Shown here: positions 4,607 through 10,164 of the stretch, one piece after another
How the letters are laid out: each line of letters starts with the position of its first letter
How positions within the stretch are numbered: position 1 is the first letter of the stretch
Assembly: GCA_016194825.1 (NCBI GenBank)
Contig: JACQAR010000096.1
Coordinates: 1-10,164 of the forward strand
Direction: 5' to 3'
Origin: Chlamydiia bacterium
Lineage (GTDB): Bacteria > Chlamydiota > Chlamydiia > Chlamydiales > SM23-39
Length of the DNA: 10,164 nt
The notes under the pieces: generated by a model
Seen by the model: only the letters and a program-made list of their open reading frames with translations
What the model was told of the DNA's origin: nothing
Database searches by the model: none
Translations under genes and position numbers: made by a program

Positions 4607-5995
4607 ATGGACGTACTAAAAATTCGAGGCGGCAAGCCTTTACAAGGACATATCTCTGCAAGCGGCGCAAAAAACGCCATGACCAAGCTCTTAGTGGCCT
4701 CCCTCCTGTCGGATAAAAAATGTACTTTCCACAATGTCCCCAACATCGGTGATGTCGAAATCACTGTGAATCTTTGCCGAGAAATCGGCTCAGAAGTGCA
4801 GTGGGATAAAAAAAATCGCACTTTAGAAATCGTTACCCACGAGCTCAAAACCTCGTATGTACCCCAGCGATACTCTGGCTCCAACCGCATTCCTATTCTG
4901 ATGATCGGCGCTCTTTTAGGACGGACTGATGAAGATATCATTGTCCCCACCATTGGCGGCGACCAGATTGGAACAAGGCCAGTGGATCTGCATATCCATG
5001 CCCTGCAGAAACTAGGAGCTCGGATCGAATACCGCGATATGAAAAAAGAGGGGGCCTATTTCGCTCAGGCACACCAGGGTCTCAAAGGCACAATCATCTC
5101 GTTTAGCTACCCTTCCGTCGGCGCCACAGAAAACACCATTTTGGCCGCTGTCCGAGCCAAAGGGATCACCGTAATCAAGAATGCGGCCATTGAACCAGAA
5201 ATCATCGACCTCATCCTCTTTTTACAAAAATTAGGGGCCAACATCATGGTCGATGTAGATCGGACAATCTGTATCCAATACGCAGATCAATTCCATGAGG
5301 TAGAGCACACTGTGATGGCCGATCGCAATGAAGTCGCCTCCTATGCAATGGTTGCAATCAGCACCAAGGGGCGCGTCTTCATTGAAGGAGCAGAACACTT
5401 CCACATGATCGCTTTCCTCAATAAACTGCGCGAAATCGGCGGCGGCTTCCACATCAAGAAAACAGGGATCGAATTTTACTACCACCAGCCGCTCAAAGGG
5501 GGCCTCCACCTGGAGACCGATGTGCATCCCGGATTCATGACCGACTGGCAACAACCCTTTGTCGTCTTACTCACGCAAGCACAAGGCTCCTCAGTGATCC
5601 ACGAAACAGTCTATGAAAATCGGTTTGGCTACACGCAAACCTTGCGAGACATGGGCGCCGATATTGAACTTTTCACTCAATGTCTCGGAGGTAAGCATTG
5701 CCGCTTTGCCTCAAGCAACCACCATCACAGCATCGTCGTCAAAGGCCCTACTCCCCTTCATGCAAAAGATATTTCCATCCCCGACCTAAGGGCAGGCTTT
5801 GCCTATGTGATCGCTGCTCTTCTCGCCACTGACGAGAGCGCCATATCGAATGTCGAATACCTAGATCGCGGTTATGACGATTTCATGCATAAATTGACCC
5901 TCCTGGGCGCCGATTTGACCCGCGTTTCGCTCCCGAAAGGCAAAACAAAGGCCTCTCTGCACACAATCGTTGACAAAGCGCTCACAGCGCCGTAA
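4607..5995 (+). CDS. murA: UDP-N-acetylglucosamine 1-carboxyvinyltransferase (MurA), Cys-to-Asp type
   Basis: MurA transfers enolpyruvate from PEP to UDP-GlcNAc, the first committed step of peptidoglycan precursor synthesis in the cytoplasm. The N terminus MDVLKIRGGKPLQGHISASG leads into the conserved SGAKNA with Lys22. Arg94 sits in the region of the family's PEP-binding arginine. The active-site loop reads GGDQIGTRPVDLH: Asp119 occupies the position of E. coli Cys115, the residue alkylated by fosfomycin. The catalytic Asp is Asp313 in HPGFMTDWQQP, and IPDLRAG near the C terminus is also conserved. At 462 residues it is longer than E. coli MurA (419), with inserts in the second half (for example CLGGKHCRFASSNHHHS). 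The frame is open further upstream, to 4439, but homology starts at 4607. epmB follows after 14 bases, probably in the same operon. Confidence 0.95.
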   Translation: MDVLKIRGGKPLQGHISASGAKNAMTKLLVASLLSDKKCTFHNVPNIGDVEITVNLCREIGSEVQWDKKNRTLEIVTHELKTSYVPQRYSGSNRIPILMIGALLGRTDEDIIVPTIGGDQIGTRPVDLHIHALQKLGARIEYRDMKKEGAYFAQAHQGLKGTIISFSYPSVGATENTILAAVRAKGITVIKNAAIEPEIIDLILFLQKLGANIMVDVDRTICIQYADQFHEVEHTVMADRNEVASYAMVAISTKGRVFIEGAEHFHMIAFLNKLREIGGGFHIKKTGIEFYYHQPLKGGLHLETDVHPGFMTDWQQPFVVLLTQAQGSSVIHETVYENRFGYTQTLRDMGADIELFTQCLGGKHCRFASSNHHHSIVVKGPTPLHAKDISIPDLRAGFAYVIAALLATDESAISNVEYLDRGYDDFMHKLTLLGADLTRVSLPKGKTKASLHTIVDKALTAP

Positions 5996-6009
5996 AATTT
6001 CTCCCCAAC

Positions 6010-7002
6010 ATGCTTCCCCTTTGCGTCCCCTCTGCAATTCCCTTTTGGCGGGAATTGCAAAGAGAAAACTTTACCCGTATTGAGTCTCTGGCTGATTTTC
6101 TGGAGCTCTCCGCCTCGCTCCGCTTGCATCTGCTCAAAGATCCTCGTTTTATTCTCAATGTGCCCTATCGTCTTGCCGCAAAGATGGCCAAAAATACTCT
6201 GGACGATCCCCTGGTACGGCAATTTCTCCCCCTGCTTGAAGAAGAGACTGCCGCTCCCCATATGGCCGAAGACCCTGTTCAAGACAAAAGCTTTAGGAAA
6301 ACCAAGAAGTTATTACAAAAGTACCCAGGCCGTACTCTCATCGTCACGACAGGTGCTTGCGCCATGCACTGCCGCTATTGCTTCCGCAAAAACTTTCCCT
6401 ATGAAGTAGAGACCACTGGCTACGCTGCAGAGCTGGCGGCGATCCACTCCGATCCTTCTCTGACCGAAGTGATTCTCAGTGGCGGTGATCCTCTTTCTTT
6501 GAGTGATGGCGCTCTAGCTACGCTCTTGCTCGCTCTAGATAAAATTCCCCATCTCAAAAGAGTCCGTTTTCATAGCCGCTTTCCGATCGGCATTCCGGAG
6601 AGGATTGATGACTCATTCCTCAATTTGCTCGCACAATGCAGAAAACAGATCATCTTTGTGATCCACTGCAACCACCCCAAGGAGCTCGACACCGATGTCA
6701 TTGAAGCGCTCAAAAAAATCCAACGTCTCGGCATCCCTGTTCTCAACCAATCGGTTCTCCTCCACAAAGTCAATGATGACGAAGCGACGCAATTACAGCT
6801 GGCCGAAGCCCTAGTTAATGCAGGGATTCTTCCCTACTATCTCCACCTCAACGACCCGGTCATAGGAAGTGGGCATTTTGATGTGTCCCAACAGCGAGGG
6901 GAAGAGCTCATCCGCTATCTACAACAACACCTCTCCGGCTACGGCATCCCCCGCTTAGTGCGAGAAATCCCCGGCGAGTTGAGCAAAACTGTCTATATTT
7001 AA
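6010..7002 (+). CDS. epmB: EF-P (R)-beta-lysylation protein EpmB, radical SAM lysine 2,3-aminomutase family
   Basis: A radical SAM, PLP-dependent aminomutase predicted to convert lysine to (R)-beta-lysine, which EpmA then attaches to elongation factor P. The 330 residues match EpmB (342 in E. coli) rather than the longer catabolic KamA. The iron-sulfur motif is CAMHCRYCF with Cys117, Cys121 and Cys124. SGGDPL (157-162), a HSRFPIGIPERI segment, LNQSVLLHKVND and PYYLHLNDPVIGSGHFDV follow. The PLP-binding lysine is Lys326 in PGELSKT at the very C terminus, as in EpmB. The usual HQLD/HVLD of the family is HLND here. Neither EF-P nor EpmA is in this window. The gene sits 14 bases after murA with no recognisable ribosome site, so it is probably read from the murA transcript. 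Its function is linked to murA only by position. Confidence 0.9.
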   Translation: MLPLCVPSAIPFWRELQRENFTRIESLADFLELSASLRLHLLKDPRFILNVPYRLAAKMAKNTLDDPLVRQFLPLLEEETAAPHMAEDPVQDKSFRKTKKLLQKYPGRTLIVTTGACAMHCRYCFRKNFPYEVETTGYAAELAAIHSDPSLTEVILSGGDPLSLSDGALATLLLALDKIPHLKRVRFHSRFPIGIPERIDDSFLNLLAQCRKQIIFVIHCNHPKELDTDVIEALKKIQRLGIPVLNQSVLLHKVNDDEATQLQLAEALVNAGILPYYLHLNDPVIGSGHFDVSQQRGEELIRYLQQHLSGYGIPRLVREIPGELSKTVYI

Positions 7003-7028
7003 CCTGTTTAAAAAGAATGCGTTATAAT
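6999..7028 (+). promoter_or_regulatory. Weak candidate promoter after epmB
   Basis: TTAACC (6999-7004) and a perfect TATAAT (7023-7028) are 18 bases apart, in an AT-rich 152-base spacer that lacks a convincing reading frame. A transcript from here would run about 115 bases to the terminator at 7148. The spacer also holds a small hairpin, GTTTAT/ATAAAC (7032-7048). The -35 match is poor and AT-rich DNA yields such sites by chance. Confidence 0.25.
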
Positions 7029-7122
7029 TCGGTTTATTTTATATAAACAACCTGATATGATAGACATAATTAGCAGCAAAAACTGTTAATTATAATCCAT
7101 AATCATCACCTTTTTTCACCTG

Positions 7123-7148
7123 CGCCTCCTCTCTCGGGAGGCGTTTTT
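7123..7148 (+). terminator. Intrinsic terminator downstream of murA-epmB
   Basis: CGCCTCC (7123-7129) pairs with GGAGGCG (7137-7143) around a 7-base loop and is followed by five T. It ends rightward transcription before the convergent argS gene, whose stop is at 7155. On the minus strand the same hairpin lacks a T-run, so it is a weaker stop for argS. Confidence 0.85.
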
Positions 7149-7154
7149 ATGCTA

Positions 7155-8897
7155 CTACATCCGCTCTACGGTCTGAAGGCCGAGGATATCAAGTCCTTTT
7201 TTGAGGATGCGAGCGGTGATTTCGCAGAGGACCAGACGGCTTTTTTCTTCAGGGACCCCCTCCACTCTGCAATCGCGGAAAAAGGCATTGAATTTTTCTG
7301 CAAGAGCATAGAGATAATCGGTCAGGCGATTGGGGAGTAGATCGCGCGCCATCAGCTCGAGCACCTCGCCAAAGCGGCGCAGGTGCAGACCAAGAGCGAT
7401 TTCAGAGGAGTGCTTGAGGGCGACTTTGTGATGAGCCAAAATCTCTTCGATATCGGCATGGGTTTTCCGTTTAATCCCGTTGATGCGGACATACGCATAG
7501 AGAAGAAACACGGCCGTGTTTCCCTCAAACTTCAACATCCGATCGTAGCTAAAAGTGTAGTCTTTCGTTCGATGGCAAGAAAGATCGGCATACTTGATCG
7601 CCCCAATGCCAAGGACATGGGCAAGACGCTCCACTTCCTGAGGCGCAGCCTCAGGCAAGCGCTCTTGCAGCAAGATGCGCGCCTGTTCCACAGCTCCGAG
7701 AATCAGATCGATCAGTTTTTCCGTATCCCCGGAACGGGTTTTGAATTTTTTTCCATCCGCTCCCAAGACGAGCCCAAATCCGACATGGTCCACCTGGGTC
7801 TTTTTGGGATCGAGCCAGCCTGCCTTTTCTGCTGCTGCAAATACCATCTGAAAATGGAGCGCTTGGCCATTGTCGGTTACATAGATGATCCGATCGGCTC
7901 GATCTTGGTAAATGCGGTGATAGATGGCAGCAAGATCGGTCGTATCATAGTTGTAGCCTCCATCCGATTTTTGCACCATGAGAGGCAACGGCTCCCCTTC
8001 GCGGTTTTTAAATCCTTCGAGATAAAGACATTTGGCGCCATCAGAGACTGTGATTAAGCCCTTTTGCTCGAGTGCTTGCACAATCTTCGGAAGCTCAGGA
8101 TTGTAAAACGATTCTCCGCGCTCCGTGATCTTGATGTTGAGTAGATCATAGATCTCTTGGAATCCTTTGCGAGAGATGTCACAGATGAGCTTCCAGGCAA
8201 AAAGCGCTGTAGGTTCTCCCGATTGGAGGCGAACGACTTCGAGCTGCGACTCTTTTTTAAATTCTGTATCTGCATCAAACTGCTTTTTCGCTGCCCGATA
8301 CCAATCCATTAGAGCGTGTAGATCAGTAGGCGTCTTACCAGAAAGAACATCGGGAGCGGCCCGTTTCATGTAGGTGATGAGCATGCCAAACTGTGTGCCC
8401 CAATCGCCAATGTGGTTGATTCGTAAAACGTCGTGTCCTAAAAATTCAAACAGACGTGCCAGACTATCTCCGATGATGGTGGAACGGATATGCCCTACAT
8501 GGAGCTCCTTAGCAACGTTTGGGGAGGAAAACTCGACCAGGACGCGCTGCCGTTTAGGCTTTACCGCGCCTAGCAGAGGATCGGCAAGAATGGCCTGTAC
8601 TTGTTCAGAGAGAAAAGCAGGCGACAGGGTGAGATTGATGAAGCCAGGACCCGCAATGTCTATTTTTTCGTAAATGGAGCGGTCGAGCCCGTCGACGATT
8701 TTTTGCGCGATGACCCGCGGGGGCATGTGCAATGTTTTGCTCAGTCGCAGTGGGCTGTTGCACTGGTAGTGTCCGAACTCTTCTTGCAGACAGGGGGCCA
8801 TGTCCGCAGATATTTCTTCTGCAACTAGAGAACCCGCAAGGGCCTTCTCAATCGATGCAGTGACCCTCTTTTTGAGGACCTCAATCAGCGTATCCAT
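7155..8897 (-). CDS. argS: Arginyl-tRNA synthetase (ArgRS)
   Basis: Class Ia aminoacyl-tRNA synthetase charging tRNA-Arg; cytoplasmic. The 580-residue product has the ArgRS-specific N-terminal domain ending IAGPGFINLTL, then VEFSSPNVAKELHVGHIRST with HIGH-type HVGH at 133-136, and NHIGDWGTQFGML. ArgRS enzymes usually have a degenerate KMSKS. Here GADGKKFKTRSGDT (KFKTR at 384-388) matches that bacterial form. The C-terminal DALR anticodon-binding domain begins near YDRMLKFEGNTAVFLLYAYVRI and ends with the typical GLDILGLQTVERM. The ATG lies 3 bases after the TGA of the upstream dehydrogenase gene, so translation is probably coupled and the pair share a promoter. The stop is a tandem TAGTAG. 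In C. trachomatis argS neighbours murA; here they are close and convergent, with epmB between them. Confidence 0.97.
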   Translation of the reverse strand: MDTLIEVLKKRVTASIEKALAGSLVAEEISADMAPCLQEEFGHYQCNSPLRLSKTLHMPPRVIAQKIVDGLDRSIYEKIDIAGPGFINLTLSPAFLSEQVQAILADPLLGAVKPKRQRVLVEFSSPNVAKELHVGHIRSTIIGDSLARLFEFLGHDVLRINHIGDWGTQFGMLITYMKRAAPDVLSGKTPTDLHALMDWYRAAKKQFDADTEFKKESQLEVVRLQSGEPTALFAWKLICDISRKGFQEIYDLLNIKITERGESFYNPELPKIVQALEQKGLITVSDGAKCLYLEGFKNREGEPLPLMVQKSDGGYNYDTTDLAAIYHRIYQDRADRIIYVTDNGQALHFQMVFAAAEKAGWLDPKKTQVDHVGFGLVLGADGKKFKTRSGDTEKLIDLILGAVEQARILLQERLPEAAPQEVERLAHVLGIGAIKYADLSCHRTKDYTFSYDRMLKFEGNTAVFLLYAYVRINGIKRKTHADIEEILAHHKVALKHSSEIALGLHLRRFGEVLELMARDLLPNRLTDYLYALAEKFNAFFRDCRVEGVPEEKSRLVLCEITARILKKGLDILGLQTVERM

Positions 8898-8900
8898 GGA

Positions 8901-10043
8901 TCATTCAGCGCTGTGGTGAAAAATGGGAGGGAAAACTCTCTTTCCAATCGCATACTTGATGCGATATTCAGCCAATGCTAGAGCTGCCGCATGGGTCGAT
9001 TCCCGATTTTTCTCAGCAATTTCATAGATGGCAAGAAGAGTGTCGTAGATGTGGTGGGCTTTGTAACGAGGCAATTTGGGATTGTACCCATTTTCTTCCA
9101 ATTCAGCAGCCACGTTGAGTAGGCCTCCGGCATTGATGACGAAATCGGGTGCGTAGAGAATGCCTCTATCTCGAAGCGCATTGCCATGTGCATCGCGCAA
9201 CAGTTGGTTGTTCGCACACCCTGCGATCGCTTTGCATCGGAACTGTGGGATGGTCTGGTCATTGATGATGCCGCCTAATGCACAGGGAACCAAGATATCG
9301 CATTCGGCTTTGAGAATCTGATCCGCAGGCAACGTGCGCGCGTGGTAGCGCGCGGCGAGCTGTTCTGCCTTAGCAGTGTCTATGTCTGATATGATTAGTT
9401 CAGCCCCTGCCCAGAAAAGATGATCCACTACATGCGCGCCGACGCTGCCCAGTCCCTGAACAGCCACCACTTTTCCTTCTAACGCATCAGATCCAAACAA
9501 CTTCTTGGCTGCCGACTGGATGCCTCGGAATGTTCCCCAGGCAGTAAATGGAGCAGGATCTCCGCTGCTCTTTGCGTGAGGGGTGCCGACAACATAGCGA
9601 GTGGCCTGCAGAACGGTGCGCGCATCGTCTAACGTGAAACCGACATCTTCAGCACAAATATAGGCTCCTTGGAGCATTTCCACAGCAGTGCCGAAGCTGA
9701 GCAAAAGTTCCGGAGTTTTTTCTGTTTTGGGATCGGCAATGATGACGCTCTTTCCCCCTCCGAATCCCACCTCATTCACCGCTGCTTTGTAGGTCATGCC
9801 GCGCGACAAGCGCAGGACATCTTCGAGGGCATCCTGGAAGGACGCATAAGGATAAATACGGATACCGCCGAGAGCGGGTCCCAATGTGGTATCGTGGATA
9901 GCGATGATGGCGGTCAGTCCTGCCTTTTTGTCGGTAACTTTCAGGACTTGCTCGTACCCCTTTACAGGAATTTTTTCTATCTGCACAGAGGCCTGTTTTT
10001 GCCTCTCTTTTTGCGTGGGGGGGGGGGCGAGCAATTGGGTCAT
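8901..10043 (-). CDS. ldh: Leucine dehydrogenase-type (Glu/Leu/Phe/Val family) amino acid dehydrogenase
   Basis: NAD-dependent oxidative deaminase of branched-chain amino acids, reversible, 380 residues, closest in pattern to leucine dehydrogenase (chlamydial Ldh). The substrate domain shows AIIAIHDTTLGPALGGIRI, MTYKAAVNEVGFGGGKSVI with Lys86 and Lys98 (substrate-binding and catalytic lysines), YICAEDVG, and SSGDPAPFTAWG. The Rossmann domain has VQGLGSVGAHVV (GxGxxG 197-202) followed by Asp in ISDID, which favours NAD over NADP. DFVINAGGLLNVAAE is also typical. Compared with usual family members, the first ~20 residues (MTQLLAPPPTQKERQKQ) are an extension, and they contain a run of 11 C (10017-10027). 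The ATG at 10043 has AAGG 6 bases upstream. An in-frame GTG at 9986, downstream of the run, is an alternative start. Substrate choice among Leu, Val and Phe cannot be settled here. Confidence 0.9.
   Translation of the reverse strand: MTQLLAPPPTQKERQKQASVQIEKIPVKGYEQVLKVTDKKAGLTAIIAIHDTTLGPALGGIRIYPYASFQDALEDVLRLSRGMTYKAAVNEVGFGGGKSVIIADPKTEKTPELLLSFGTAVEMLQGAYICAEDVGFTLDDARTVLQATRYVVGTPHAKSSGDPAPFTAWGTFRGIQSAAKKLFGSDALEGKVVAVQGLGSVGAHVVDHLFWAGAELIISDIDTAKAEQLAARYHARTLPADQILKAECDILVPCALGGIINDQTIPQFRCKAIAGCANNQLLRDAHGNALRDRGILYAPDFVINAGGLLNVAAELEENGYNPKLPRYKAHHIYDTLLAIYEIAEKNRESTHAAALALAEYRIKYAIGKRVFPPIFHHSAE
10017..10027. repeat. Homopolymer of 11 G (11 C in the coding strand)
   Basis: An uninterrupted G11 on the plus strand encodes part of Ala6 and all of Pro7-Pro9 of the dehydrogenase. 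Tracts of this length are prone to slipped-strand length change, and every change not a multiple of three shifts the frame. It could also be a sequencing length error. Confidence 0.9.
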
Positions 10044-10067
10044 ATCATACCTTTTTTTTTCAAAGAG

Positions 10068-10096
10068 AATATATCACGAAGGAAGGGAAAAATCAA
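10068..10096 (-). promoter_or_regulatory. Candidate promoter of the dehydrogenase-argS pair
   Basis: On the minus strand TTGATT (10091-10096) and TATATT (10068-10073) are exactly 17 bases apart, 4/6 and 5/6 matches to the sigma-70 consensus. The start would be near 10061, giving a leader of about 18 bases that holds an A9 tract and the AAGG ribosome site. The bases from 10098 to the window end show no gene I can support. Confidence 0.55.
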
Positions 10097-10164
10097 GCAT
10101 AGTTTAATCCATCGATTTTAAGCCTCCCAGTGAAGCGTAATTTCTTTTTCTGTACCATCTCAGG

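Noticed and set aside
7383..8057. 224-codon plus-strand open frame opposite argS
   Set aside because: argS is conserved throughout on the other strand. The opposite translation has no recognisable motif and lacks start signals.
9669..10121. 150-codon plus-strand open frame opposite the dehydrogenase
   Set aside because: It is antisense to a conserved gene, with a low-complexity tail from the poly-G and poly-T tracts.
10098..10164. Possible 3' end of another minus-strand gene at the window edge
   Set aside because: Two frames are open to the edge but only for about 20 codons, and neither resembles a protein I know. The frame with the most protein-like peptide has a stop right at the edge.

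Overview
The window looks like chromosomal housekeeping DNA from a chlamydia-related bacterium (phylum Chlamydiota). The main reasons are the kinds of genes present and their grouping. A Prc/Tsp-type protease end, gltX, a short cysJ-like reductase, ispF, murA and argS all belong, as I recall, to one neighbourhood of the Chlamydia trachomatis chromosome. MurA carries aspartate where most bacteria have the fosfomycin-sensitive cysteine, a chlamydial hallmark. The IspF, GltX and leucine-dehydrogenase-type sequences also have a chlamydial look. The DNA is not AT-rich by eye (roughly half G+C), so an environmental chlamydia is more likely than a Chlamydia species. I cannot name the genus.

Layout, left to right. 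Positions 1-379 hold the C-terminal end of a tail-specific protease, followed after 12 bases by gltX (+). A tiny lipoprotein gene lies on the minus strand (1894-2028). It overlaps the 3' end of gltX and diverges from cysJ (2066-3115, +). A MazE-like/MazF toxin-antitoxin pair (3196-3793, +), with its own promoter and a repeated operator-like motif, separates cysJ from ispF (minus). Between mazF and the end of ispF is a 173-bp element (3813-3985) with 26-bp imperfect terminal inverted repeats ending in TA. It resembles a Correia/IS630-type MITE and supplies the last 14 codons and the stop of ispF. A divergent promoter region with an inverted repeat separates ispF from murA (+), which is followed by an EpmB-type radical SAM enzyme (+). 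An AT-rich spacer with a promoter-like site and an intrinsic terminator follows. The right end is a tight minus-strand pair: a leucine/glutamate-family amino acid dehydrogenase, then argS.

Most genes serve translation (gltX, argS, and EpmB, which modifies EF-P), peptidoglycan precursor and isoprenoid supply (murA, ispF), and redox or amino acid metabolism (cysJ-like, dehydrogenase). The accessory parts are the toxin-antitoxin module and the MITE-like element, both at the cysJ-ispF junction. The points most worth checking are the MITE-like element, the loss of two metal ligands in IspF, an 11-C homopolymer inside the 5' end of the dehydrogenase gene, and the unrecorded small lipoprotein. I found no tRNA, rRNA, CRISPR array or complete insertion sequence.
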